Shown here piece after piece: positions 46,440-54,909 of a stretch of 64,000 nucleotides of DNA. Source of the stretch: Arthrobacter sp. ZGTC412. GTDB lineage: Bacteria > Actinomycetota > Actinomycetes > Actinomycetales > Micrococcaceae. A model generated the notes under the pieces. It made no database searches and was not told the origin of the DNA. It was given only the letters and a program-made list of their open reading frames with translations. The DNA lies in contig NZ_PJII01000001.1 in NCBI RefSeq assembly GCF_002929215.1, positions 1 to 64,000 on the forward strand. The letters run 5' to 3'. The first letter of the stretch is position 1. Every line of letters begins with the position of its first letter. Position numbers and translations under genes: made by a program.

Positions 46440-47492
46440 TCAGTAATCGCCTTCAGGTTTCAGTTCCCGGGCCAGCAGGACGGGCCCCAGTTGGTCAACG
46501 GACAGCTTGCCTGCCAGCACGGCGACGACGGCGGCCGTAATCGGCATGTCGACGCCCAGTTTTGCTGCCAGTTCGTGGACGGCCTGGCCGGACTTGATGC
46601 CTTCGGCGGTCTGGGTCATCTTCTGGCCCACTTCCTCCAGCGTGAGGCCCTGGCCCAGCAGCCGCCCAGCGGTGTGGTTCCGGGACAGGGGCGAGGAGCA
46701 GGTTGCCACCAGGTCGCCCAGGCCTGCCAGGCCTGCCATCGTTTTGGCGTCCCCGCCCAGCGCCAGGGCAAGGCGTGACGTTTCAGCCAGTCCGCGGGTG
46801 ATCACCGAGGCTTTGGTGTTGTCCCCCATTTGCCTTCCCTCACAGATGCCCACCGCCAAAGCAATGACGTTCTTGACGATGCCGCCGATTTCCACTCCAA
46901 CGATGTCTGAGGTGGTGTAAGGCCGGAAGTAGGGTGCCGTGCAGCTGCGGGCGATCCAGCCTGCAGCAGCCGCGTCGGTGCAGGCAACCACGGAGGCCGT
47001 AGGTTCTTCACGGGCAATCTCCATCGCAAGGTTTGGCCCTGAGACGATGGCAATGCGCTCCGTGGGCAGGCCGAGTTCCTCGCTGATGACCTCGCTCATC
47101 CGGGCGTCGGTACTGAGTTCAAGGCCCTTCATCAGGGAAACCACCATGGCACCTGGGGCGATCAGGTCTTTCCACCCGCGCAACTGCGGCCGCAGGGACT
47201 GGGCCGGGACGGCAAGGACCACCAGATCCGCCCCTGCAAACACGTCGCGGACGTCCGTGGAGGCCGTGATGCCATCCGGAAGGGCAATGTCCTTCAGGTA
47301 CTGCGAGTTGCGGTGGAACGTGTTGATTTCGTCCACCACTTCGCTTCGCCGGCCCCAGAGGCGGATGGCACGCGGCTCGCCTGCAGCAGTGGCAGCATCG
47401 GCCAGGATCTTGGCGAACGTAGTCCCCCAGGAGCCCGCGCCGAGCACTGCAACGGACCGGGCCGAACCGGCGTGATTCCCCTCAGAGGTCAC
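46440..47492 (-). CDS. gpsA: Glycerol-3-phosphate dehydrogenase (NAD(P)+)
   Basis: GpsA makes glycerol 3-phosphate for phospholipid synthesis. The 350-residue protein has the dinucleotide loop VAVLGAGSWGTTFAKIL and the conserved VIALAVGICEG and GLGDLVATC segments. I start at GTG 47492, which overlaps the plsC stop by 11 bases; an in-frame extension far upstream is a shadow of plsC. GpsA and PlsC side by side supply the acceptor and the second acyl transfer of phosphatidic acid synthesis. Confidence 0.95.
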   Translation of the reverse strand: MTSEGNHAGSARSVAVLGAGSWGTTFAKILADAATAAGEPRAIRLWGRRSEVVDEINTFHRNSQYLKDIALPDGITASTDVRDVFAGADLVVLAVPAQSLRPQLRGWKDLIAPGAMVVSLMKGLELSTDARMSEVISEELGLPTERIAIVSGPNLAMEIAREEPTASVVACTDAAAAGWIARSCTAPYFRPYTTSDIVGVEIGGIVKNVIALAVGICEGRQMGDNTKASVITRGLAETSRLALALGGDAKTMAGLAGLGDLVATCSSPLSRNHTAGRLLGQGLTLEEVGQKMTQTAEGIKSGQAVHELAAKLGVDMPITAAVVAVLAGKLSVDQLGPVLLARELKPEGDY

Positions 47493-48258
47493 CGGGCGTC
47501 CGTTCCCCGGTTTGCGGCTGCCCGCGCTCCACGAAGCGGCCGTGCTTCGCCTGCTGCTGCTTTGCCGGATCCCAGCGCTCTGCTGGAGGCTGCTCATCCC
47601 GGATCTCCGCAAGGAGCATGGTGATGGCGTCCATGATCGCATCGGTGGCCCCGGCCAGCGTGGCCTTGTCCAGGGGACGGCCGGCGAAGGCACTGAGATC
47701 GACGGGCTCGCCCACCACCACCCGCGACTTCTTGCGGGGAAAGAGGTGGAACCGCTTGCCGTAGCGCGGGAACACTTCATGCGCACCCCAGTGGGCGATC
47801 GGGACCACGGGAATGCCGCCTTCGAGGGCCATCCGCGCCGCCCCGGTGTGGCCCTTCATGGGCCACAAGTCCGGGTCGCGGGTCAGTGTGCCTTCAGGAT
47901 AGATAATGATGGCGCCGCCTTCGGCAACAATCTCCTGGGCAACCTGCAGCGAACGGTTGGCACCCGCCGTCGAACGTTCCACCGGGACCTGCTTGGTTGC
48001 CCTCAGGACCCAGCCCAGGACCGGAACCTTGAAGAGTCCGGATTTCGCCAGGAAGTGCGGCGCAACCTTGTGGTTGTAGAGGAGATGGCCGATGATCAGG
48101 GGATCGATTTCGGTGCAGTGGTTGGGCGCCGCGATGAAGCCGCCGGACGGCAGCTTCTCGGTGCCTTCCCACTTCTTGTCCATCATGAGGTTGAACAGGG
48201 GACGTACGATGGCGGCGACCACCGCAAGGGTGGCGCGGCTCTTGGCCGATTCCTTCAC
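47482..48258 (-). CDS. plsC: 1-acyl-sn-glycerol-3-phosphate acyltransferase
   Basis: PlsC acylates lysophosphatidic acid to phosphatidic acid. The 258-residue protein has the catalytic NHCTEID (HX4D) near residue 48 and the second motif IIIYPEGTLTRDPDL, with EGTLTR typical of the family. A hydrophobic N-terminal stretch may associate with the membrane. The GTG at 48258 lies eight bases after the murA stop; the longer ORF start at 48303 would overlap murA by 35 bases and is less likely. Confidence 0.92.
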   Translation of the reverse strand: MKESAKSRATLAVVAAIVRPLFNLMMDKKWEGTEKLPSGGFIAAPNHCTEIDPLIIGHLLYNHKVAPHFLAKSGLFKVPVLGWVLRATKQVPVERSTAGANRSLQVAQEIVAEGGAIIIYPEGTLTRDPDLWPMKGHTGAARMALEGGIPVVPIAHWGAHEVFPRYGKRFHLFPRKKSRVVVGEPVDLSAFAGRPLDKATLAGATDAIMDAITMLLAEIRDEQPPAERWDPAKQQQAKHGRFVERGQPQTGERTPGDL

Positions 48259-48268
48259 TTCGGTACCG

Positions 48269-49594
48269 TTACTTCGCTGTAGTGATGTCGAAGTCGGCAC
48301 CAAGTCCGGCGAGCTTTTCGGTGAAGCGCTCGTAGCCCCGGTTGATGATGTCGATTCCGGTCACCCGTGAGGTTCCGGTGGCCGCCAGGGCCGCGATCAG
48401 GTGGCTGAAGCCGCCTCGGAGGTCCGGCACGTCGATGTCGGTTCCCTTGAGCTGCGTGGGTCCGGAGATCACCGCGGAGTGAAGGAAGTTGCGCTGGCCG
48501 AACCTGCAGGGCACGCTGCCCAGGCATTCACGGTGCACCTGGATGCTGGCACCCATCCGGATAAGGGCATCAGTGAAGCCAAACCGGTTTTCGTAGACGG
48601 TCTCGTGAACGATCGAGACGCCTTCCGCCTGTGTCAGCGCAACCACCAGCGGCTGCTGCCAGTCCGTCATGAAGCCGGGGTGCACGTCTGTTTCCAAAAC
48701 CAGCGGGTTGAGCTTACCGCCGCGGTGGTAGAAGCGGATGCCTTCCTCGCCAATGTCCATTCCGCCGCCCACCTTGCGGTAGGTGTTGAGGAAGGTCATC
48801 ATGTCGCGCTGGGAGGCGCCTTCAACGTAGATGTCGCCCTTCGTCACCAGGGCCGCGGAGGCCCACGACGCCGACTCGTTGCGGTCCGAAAGCGCGCGGT
48901 GGTTGTAGCCGCCGAGGTGGCGGACGCCTTCGATGCGTATAGTGCGGTCGGTCTGAACGCTGATGATCGCGCCCATCTTCTGCAGCACGGCGATGAGGTC
49001 GATGATCTCCGGCTCCGTTGCGGCGCCGGAAAGCTCCGTGATGCCCTCGGCGCGCGTGGCGCTCAGCAGCACCTGCTCGGTGGCACCGACAGAGGGGTAC
49101 GGCAGGGAGATTTTGGCACCGTGCAGGCCCTTGGGAGCGGAAATATGAATGCCGCCGGGCCGCTTTTCCACCACGGCGCCGAACTGGCGGAGCACGTCAA
49201 GGTGGTAATCGATGGGACGGTCGCCGATCTTGCAGCCGCCCAGGTCCGGAATGAATGCTTCACCAATGGCGTGGATCAGCGGGCCGCAGAGCAGGATGGG
49301 AATCCTGGAGTCGCCGGCATGTGCGTCGATGGCGGTGCTGGGCGCAGTCTTGGCTGCCTTCGGGTCCAGGGTGAGGTCCCCGTTTACCGGGTCCTTGACC
49401 ACTGTCACGCCGTGGAGCTGCAGGAGGGAGGTGACGACCTCCACGTCCTTAATCTCCGGCACATTCCGCAACACCGACGGCTCGTTGCCCAGCAACGCTG
49501 CCACCATCGCCTTGGGAACGAGATTCTTCGCTCCCCGAACGGTGACGCGGCCCGTAAGCGGGACTCCGCCGCGGATTGTCAGAACACTACTCAT
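48269..49594 (-). CDS. murA: UDP-N-acetylglucosamine 1-carboxyvinyltransferase
   Basis: MurA makes the first committed step of peptidoglycan synthesis. The 441-residue protein has VRGAKNLVPKAMVAALL (with the substrate-binding Lys), and the loop DLGGCKIGDRPIDYHL with Cys121, the residue attacked by fosfomycin. In mycobacteria this residue is Asp and confers resistance; here Cys is kept, predicting a sensitive enzyme. It follows leuD after 150 bases with no clear hairpin. Confidence 0.96.
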   Translation of the reverse strand: MSSVLTIRGGVPLTGRVTVRGAKNLVPKAMVAALLGNEPSVLRNVPEIKDVEVVTSLLQLHGVTVVKDPVNGDLTLDPKAAKTAPSTAIDAHAGDSRIPILLCGPLIHAIGEAFIPDLGGCKIGDRPIDYHLDVLRQFGAVVEKRPGGIHISAPKGLHGAKISLPYPSVGATEQVLLSATRAEGITELSGAATEPEIIDLIAVLQKMGAIISVQTDRTIRIEGVRHLGGYNHRALSDRNESASWASAALVTKGDIYVEGASQRDMMTFLNTYRKVGGGMDIGEEGIRFYHRGGKLNPLVLETDVHPGFMTDWQQPLVVALTQAEGVSIVHETVYENRFGFTDALIRMGASIQVHRECLGSVPCRFGQRNFLHSAVISGPTQLKGTDIDVPDLRGGFSHLIAALAATGTSRVTGIDIINRGYERFTEKLAGLGADFDITTAK

Positions 49595-49744
49595 ATACCG
49601 GTTTCCTAACGATGACTAGCCCCCAAATCCTTGCAAAGGCTCCAACCAAGCATAGGAGGTCGCGTTACCGAACCGAAATACGCGGGCGACGGCGGCACGG
49701 TGTGGCGCCCCGCCGTAGCCCCTCTCAGGGCTGCTTGAGCCGGC

Positions 49745-50347
49745 TCAGGAAAGGCGGGCCGGCAGGGTTTTCGGCTTGAAGGCGGGGCGGGTGGCTTCGT
49801 AGGCAGTGATGTCCGCCTCGTGCTGAAGGGTCAGCCCAATGTCATCCAGGCCTTCGAGCAGGCGCCAGCGGGTGTAATCGTCGATCTCGAAGGGTGCCAC
49901 GATGTTGCCGCAGACCACCGTCTTGGATACGAGGTCCACGGTGACCTCGGTGCCGGGGGCGTTCTCCAGTTCCTTCCAGATCAGTTCGATGTCATCCTGG
50001 GCAACCTCGGCAGCGAGCAGACCCTGCTTGCCGGAGTTGCCCCGGAAGATGTCGGCGAACCGGGAGGAGAGCACGGTCTTGAAGCCGTAGTCCTTCAGCG
50101 CCCAGACAGCATGCTCACGGGAGGAGCCGGTGCCGAAATCCGGACCCGCCACCAGGACCGAACCGGAGCTGAAAGGGGCCTGGTTCAGGATGAAAGCCGG
50201 GTCCTTGCGCCACGCCGAGAACAGGGCGTCCTCGAACCCCGTGCGGGTGATGCGCTTGAGGTAGACGGCGGGAATGATCTGGTCCGTGTCCACGTTGCTT
50301 TGGCGCAGCGGAACACCGATTCCGGTGTGGGTGGTGAACTTTTCCAT
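49745..50347 (-). CDS. leuD: 3-isopropylmalate dehydratase small subunit
   Basis: LeuD with LeuC isomerises 2- to 3-isopropylmalate in leucine synthesis. The 200-residue protein has the swivelling-domain motif [17 protein letters not shown] and [11 protein letters not shown]. It starts eight bases after the leuC stop, so translation is coupled. The 150-base gap to murA holds only a possible promoter; nothing else is seen. Confidence 0.96.
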   Translation of the reverse strand: MEKFTTHTGIGVPLRQSNVDTDQIIPAVYLKRITRTGFEDALFSAWRKDPAFILNQAPFSSGSVLVAGPDFGTGSSREHAVWALKDYGFKTVLSSRFADIFRGNSGKQGLLAAEVAQDDIELIWKELENAPGTEVTVDLVSKTVVCGNIVAPFEIDDYTRWRLLEGLDDIGLTLQHEADITAYEATRPAFKPKTLPARLS

Positions 50348-50355
50348 GGCGTGTC

Positions 50356-51822
50356 CTAGGCTGCGTCGGTGCGGATGGGGGTCTCGACAGGCTCAACCAC
50401 CGGATCAGGATCAAGGTCCGACGGCGAGCTGAGCGTGCCGCGGATGGCCGTTGCTGCGGCAACCACCGGGGACACCAGGTGGGTGCGGCCACCCTTGCCC
50501 TGGCGCCCTTCGAAGTTGCGGTTGGAGGTGGACGCACAGCGCTCCCCCACGTCCAGCTGGTCCGGGTTCATGCCCAGGCACATGGAGCAGCCGGCGAAGC
50601 GCCATTCCGCACCGAAGTCCTTGAAGACCTTATCCAGGCCCTCGGCCTCGGCTTCCAGCCGGACCCGCGCCGAACCGGGCACCACCAGCATCCGGATGTT
50701 CGGGTCCTTCCGGCGGCCACGGATGATGTCGGCAGCGGCGCGCAGGTCCTCCATGCGTGAGTTGGTGCAGGATCCAAGGAACACAGTGTCAACCCGGATG
50801 TCCTTCATGGGCGTGCCGGCTGCGAGGCCCATGTACTGCAGGGCACGTTCGGCGGCGGCCTTTGCGTTTTCGTCGCCGAAGTCCTCGGGCGACGGGACGG
50901 ATTCGGACAGCGAGACGCCCTGGCCGGGGTTGGTGCCCCAGGTGACGAACGGCTCCAGGGTGTCGGCGTCCAGGTCCACCTGCGCGTCGAAGGTGGCGTC
51001 GTCGTCGGTACGCAGCGTGTTCCAGTACTCGACCGCGGCGTCCCAGTCGGCGCCTTCCGGGGCGTGCGGACGGCCCTTCATAAAGTCGTAGGTGGTTTCG
51101 TCCGGCGCCACCATGCCGGCACGGGCGCCCGCTTCGATGGACATGTTGCAAATGGTCATGCGTGCGTCCATGGACAGCGCGCGGATCGCCGAGCCGCGGT
51201 ACTCCAGGACGTAGCCCTGGCCGCCGCCGGTGCCGATCTTGGCGATGACGGCGAGGATGATGTCCTTGGCCGTGACCCCGGGCCGCAGCGTGCCTTCAAC
51301 GTTGATGGCCATGGTCTTGAACGGCTTCAGGGACAGCGTCTGGGTGGCCATAACGTGCTCCACCTCTGAGGTTCCGATGCCCATGGCCAGCGCCCCGAAA
51401 GCACCGTGCGTGGAGGTGTGCGAGTCACCGCAGACAACAGTCATGCCCGGCTGGGTGAGCCCCAGCTGCGGGCCCACCACGTGCACGATGCCCTGCTCGG
51501 CGTCGCCGAGGGAATGCAGCCGGACACCGAACTCTGCGCAGTTGTTGCGGAGGGTCTGGATCTGCGTGCGGCTGGTGAGATCGGCGATAGGCTTGTCAAT
51601 GTCCAGCGTGGGGGTGTTGTGGTCCTCGGTCGCGATGGTCAGGTCCGGCCGGCGCAGTTTCCTGCCGGCCAGCCGGAGGCCCTCAAAAGCCTGCGGGGAC
51701 GTGACCTCGTGGACAAGGTGGAGGTCGATGAAGAGAAGGTCGGGCTGGGCGTTGGCACCGTCGCCATCGCCTTTGCGCACCACGTGCGCGTCCCAGACTT
51801 TCTCGGCCAATGTCTTTGCCAT
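50356..51822 (-). CDS. leuC: 3-isopropylmalate dehydratase large subunit
   Basis: LeuC carries the Fe-S cluster of isopropylmalate isomerase. The 488-residue protein has [26 protein letters not shown] (first Cys) and [12 protein letters not shown] (the other two Cys). The start at ATG 51822 is preferred over an ATG six bases upstream, because AAGGGAG is seven bases before it. Divergent from the IclR-type regulator gene across 113 bases that contain its operator. Confidence 0.96.
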   Translation of the reverse strand: MAKTLAEKVWDAHVVRKGDGDGANAQPDLLFIDLHLVHEVTSPQAFEGLRLAGRKLRRPDLTIATEDHNTPTLDIDKPIADLTSRTQIQTLRNNCAEFGVRLHSLGDAEQGIVHVVGPQLGLTQPGMTVVCGDSHTSTHGAFGALAMGIGTSEVEHVMATQTLSLKPFKTMAINVEGTLRPGVTAKDIILAVIAKIGTGGGQGYVLEYRGSAIRALSMDARMTICNMSIEAGARAGMVAPDETTYDFMKGRPHAPEGADWDAAVEYWNTLRTDDDATFDAQVDLDADTLEPFVTWGTNPGQGVSLSESVPSPEDFGDENAKAAAERALQYMGLAAGTPMKDIRVDTVFLGSCTNSRMEDLRAAADIIRGRRKDPNIRMLVVPGSARVRLEAEAEGLDKVFKDFGAEWRFAGCSMCLGMNPDQLDVGERCASTSNRNFEGRQGKGGRTHLVSPVVAAATAIRGTLSSPSDLDPDPVVEPVETPIRTDAA

Positions 51823-51900
51823 GGCCATCTCCCTTCACTGCTGTTTGGCTGATGTGTTCCACTGAACCAGTACGCCTTCGCACTGCGCCAGCCGAAAGAT

Positions 51901-51929
51901 TTGCATCTCAGATAATGAGACGGCAATAT
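51901..51929 (+). promoter_or_regulatory. Promoter of the IclR-type regulator (leaderless start)
   Basis: TTGCAT (51901-51906) and CAATAT (51924-51929) are exactly 17 bases apart. A start seven bases after the -10 would be the A of ATG 51936, so the mRNA is probably leaderless, common in actinobacteria. Confidence 0.65.
51906..51920. promoter_or_regulatory. Palindromic operator for the LtbR/NdgR-like regulator
   Basis: TCTCAGATAATGAGA has 5-base arms TCTCA and TGAGA around a 5-base spacer. It overlaps the promoter of the regulator gene and lies in the shared leuC-regulator gap, so it can control both. Confidence 0.65.
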
Positions 51930-51935
51930 CATTAC

Positions 51936-52655
51936 ATGGACAATTCTAGTGGAGTCGGTGTCATTGATAAAGCGGCTCATGTGCTTGATGCGCTCGAGGC
52001 CGGCCCCACCACCCTGGCGCAGCTGGTGGCGGCAACCGGCCTTGCCCGTCCCACTGTCCACCGGCTAGCCCTGGCCCTCGTGCATCACCGCCTGGTGAGC
52101 CGCGACATCCAGGGTCGCTTTGTCCTGGGAAGCCGGCTGGTTGAACTGGCGTCGGCTGCTGGCGAGGACCGTCTCATCGCTTCCGCAGGCCCTGTGCTGA
52201 TGCAGCTGCGCGATGCCACGGGTGAAAGTGCCCAAATCTTCCGCCGCCAGGGTGACTGGCGCGTGTGTGTTGCCTCCGCCGAACGCCCCATCGGGCTCCG
52301 CGACACCATCCCGGTAGGCACGCAGCTGTCCATGAAGGCAGGATCGGCTGCCCAGGTGCTGCTCGCGTGGGAGGACCACGACCGCCTGCTTGAAGGGCTG
52401 CAGTCAGCCCGCTTCACGCCCACAGTCCTGGCAGGGGTACGACGGCGGGGCTGGGGCCAGAGCCTCGGCGAACGTGAGCCGGGGGTCGCCTCAGTTTCGG
52501 CACCCGTGCGGGGACCTTCCGGCCGGGTCATAGCCGCTGTTTCAATTTCCGGGCCTATCGAGCGCCTCACCCGGCAGCCCGGCAGGCTCCACGCAGAAGT
52601 GGTCTGCAACGCCGGCCGGGTCCTTACCGAGGCCCTGCGCAAAAACAACGACTGA
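51936..52655 (+). CDS. ltbR: IclR-family regulator, LtbR/NdgR-like
   Basis: The 239-residue protein has an N-terminal winged helix (TTLAQLVAATGLARPTVHRLALAL, about 20-50) and a C-terminal IclR ligand domain. Its place, divergent from leuC-leuD, is that of LtbR of Corynebacterium glutamicum, which represses leucine and tryptophan genes, and NdgR in Streptomyces. The ATG is nearly at the predicted transcription start. I give the symbol on synteny and family; the ligand is unknown. Confidence 0.85.
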   Translation: MDNSSGVGVIDKAAHVLDALEAGPTTLAQLVAATGLARPTVHRLALALVHHRLVSRDIQGRFVLGSRLVELASAAGEDRLIASAGPVLMQLRDATGESAQIFRRQGDWRVCVASAERPIGLRDTIPVGTQLSMKAGSAAQVLLAWEDHDRLLEGLQSARFTPTVLAGVRRRGWGQSLGEREPGVASVSAPVRGPSGRVIAAVSISGPIERLTRQPGRLHAEVVCNAGRVLTEALRKNND

Positions 52656-52710
52656 CGTCAACAACGGCTGGACAGCCCGGACCTGCACGGCGGGGGCTAG
52701 GATTTTCGCC

Positions 52711-53262
52711 ATGGGCAGCTACGCAGTGTTTCTTCGCGGCATCAACGTGGGCGGCATCAACATCAAAATGGCCGACCTCCGCGAGGCGCTGAAGGCGGCG
52801 GGATTTTCTGATGCCCGGACCCTGCTGGCCAGCGGGAACGTGGTGCTGGCCAGCAGCCTGGATGCAGCGGCGGTGAAACGGGAGTGCGAGAAGCGCCTTC
52901 GCGAAGCGTTCGGTTATGACGCCTGGGTGGTGGTGCTGGATGCAGCCCGGGTGTCTGAACTCGTAGCAGCCTGCCCCTACCCGGACGATAACAAAAGCAC
53001 CCACACCTACATCACGCTTTCCTCGGACGAAGCCATGCTGGACGAACTGGATGCCGCGGGAGCCGCGCTGGAGGGGGCGGAGCAGAAAAGGCTGGGACCC
53101 GAGGCACTGGCCTGGCTGGCACCGGCCGGCGGAACGCTGGACAGCCCCTTCAGCAAGATCTCCGCCAAACCCAGGTTCAGGGCCTCCACCACAACACGCA
53201 ACCTGCGGACCCTGGTCAAGGTCCGGGACGCTGCTGCGGAACTCGCGGCTACCGGCAGCTAG
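52711..53262 (+). CDS. DUF1697 family protein
   Basis: The 183-residue protein belongs to DUF1697, with the opening YAVFLRGINVGGINIKMADLR and the TLLASGNVVLAS segment. Function is unknown. No membrane segment. It follows the IclR gene on the same strand after 55 bases and is convergent with the dynamin-like gene at 53293, with 30 bases between and no evident terminator. Confidence 0.85.
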   Translation: MGSYAVFLRGINVGGINIKMADLREALKAAGFSDARTLLASGNVVLASSLDAAAVKRECEKRLREAFGYDAWVVVLDAARVSELVAACPYPDDNKSTHTYITLSSDEAMLDELDAAGAALEGAEQKRLGPEALAWLAPAGGTLDSPFSKISAKPRFRASTTTRNLRTLVKVRDAAAELAATGS

Positions 53263-53292
53263 CCACCTCCCGCTTCCGGCAGGGGCGTGTGC

Positions 53293-54909
53293 CTATCCCG
53301 CCTCGGCCGTCTTCAGCGCGGCGTTAAAAGCGGCAAGCCTGGTGACTTCCACCTCCACGGGCTCCACCACAAGTTCCTGGGCAACGGCGGCTACCGCAGC
53401 ACTAAGCCGTTTCCTCGCCCTCGCCGCCCTGGCATTTGCCGCGGCAGCGGCAATAAAACGGCCGGTAACAGCCAGGAAGATTCCCAGCACCACCCCGGCT
53501 GCGATCATCAGCGTTGGCACCGGCCAGCCTTCAACCCTTGGTACCTCCGGAACAGGCATCTGGAAGTATCCAAGGGCAGCCAGCACGCCAAGCCAGCCGA
53601 GGCCTCCCAGCACGGTGAGCAGGGCAAGCCATTGCACCACATTGAACACTCCCCACCACCAGGATCTGCGGTTCGCGGCAAGATCCGTTCCGGCGATGGC
53701 CTGGTCAAGCGCGTCAGGAAGGCGTTCCCTGCCCTCCCGGGCCGCGCCCCGGATGGCGGCCCGCCAAGGACCGGGAGCGCCCGCACTGGCATTATCGGCG
53801 AACTCCCGCACCGCCGCGTCCGTCCGGGCGCGCTCCGGTGCCCCCGCGGGCGGCAGCGAGGTCCGGTTAAGCTCAGACGGAGCAACACTTCGCAGATTGA
53901 GCCTGCGCAACGGATCAGGCCGGAACCGGGAGAGCCACCTGGTCACCGGCCACCCTGTTCGCTTCACAGACTCGAGCCGGTAGGACTGTGCCACCGCCCG
54001 GACCACCGTGGGTACGTTGGCTGCCACGGCGAGCTCATCAGCCAGGCGTGCCTTGGCCGTCGGTCGGACGCCTGCGGCCTCTCCCCCGCCGGACACCGCG
54101 CCCAGTTCCGCCGATGCCCTGGTGATGTCTGCAGCCAGCCGCTGCGACTGGGCTTTGCGCTTTACGGCTACGCTCCGGACAGCCCTCCGGACCTTATCCA
54201 CCCCTGCCCCTGTCAGGGCCGAGGCGGCCAGCACCTCGACCTTGGCGAGTCCGTCCCGGGCCAGGATGGACCGTAACGATTCCAGGACAGGCTGCACGTC
54301 ATGCTCCGGGAGCCGGTCCACCTGGTTGAGGACCACCAGTGTGACGGCGCCATGCGAGGCCAGGCGCGACAGGAAGTCATTGTGCACGGCTGCGTCTGCG
54401 TACTTTTGGGGATCAAGAACCCAGACCAGGACGTCGACCAGGCCCACCATCCGCTGGACCACCTCGCGGTTCGATGCCCTGGTGGAATCGAAGTCCGGCA
54501 GGTCCAGCAGGATCAGGCCGGTTTCCTCGTCGGCAAACCCTTCCACGGCCGTTGCGTGGTGCCGGTTCCGGACCTCCAACCAGTCAAGCAGCGGTTCGCT
54601 GCCCTCGGCTCCCCACACCCCCGCCAAAGGTTCCGACGTCGTAGGGCGGCGGGCTGCCGCCGTCGCAATTTCAGCTCCGCTGACCGCGTTGAACAGGGAG
54701 GACTTACCGCTTCCGGTGGCACCGAAAAACCCCACCACGGTGTGGTCGGCCGAAAGTGACCGCCGTGAACTGGCCCGCTCCAGGACGCTGAACACTTCCT
54801 GCAGGGACTCATCGGGAAGGACACCTTCACCGAGCTCGCGGGCATCGTTGAGGGCCGAAAGCCGGCGGTCCAGCCGGGACGCATCCCGGGTGTCGCTGTG
54901 GCGGCTCAT
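53293..54909 (-). CDS. Dynamin-like membrane GTPase (second of the pair)
   Basis: The 538-residue protein has the GTPase P-loop GATGSGKSSLFNA at residues 63-75, a switch-region RRPTTSEP, the DLPDFDST (G3) motif, VVLNQVDRLPEHD as G4 and ASALTGAG as G5, so all G motifs are recognisable. Two hydrophobic segments lie near residues 415-440 and 460-485 in the C-terminal half, followed by an Ala/Arg-rich coiled-coil end. It starts four bases inside the end of the companion gene (ATGA). Membrane remodelling is inferred only from fold and topology. Confidence 0.8.
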   Translation of the reverse strand: MSRHSDTRDASRLDRRLSALNDARELGEGVLPDESLQEVFSVLERASSRRSLSADHTVVGFFGATGSGKSSLFNAVSGAEIATAAARRPTTSEPLAGVWGAEGSEPLLDWLEVRNRHHATAVEGFADEETGLILLDLPDFDSTRASNREVVQRMVGLVDVLVWVLDPQKYADAAVHNDFLSRLASHGAVTLVVLNQVDRLPEHDVQPVLESLRSILARDGLAKVEVLAASALTGAGVDKVRRAVRSVAVKRKAQSQRLAADITRASAELGAVSGGGEAAGVRPTAKARLADELAVAANVPTVVRAVAQSYRLESVKRTGWPVTRWLSRFRPDPLRRLNLRSVAPSELNRTSLPPAGAPERARTDAAVREFADNASAGAPGPWRAAIRGAAREGRERLPDALDQAIAGTDLAANRRSWWWGVFNVVQWLALLTVLGGLGWLGVLAALGYFQMPVPEVPRVEGWPVPTLMIAAGVVLGIFLAVTGRFIAAAAANARAARARKRLSAAVAAVAQELVVEPVEVEVTRLAAFNAALKTAEAG

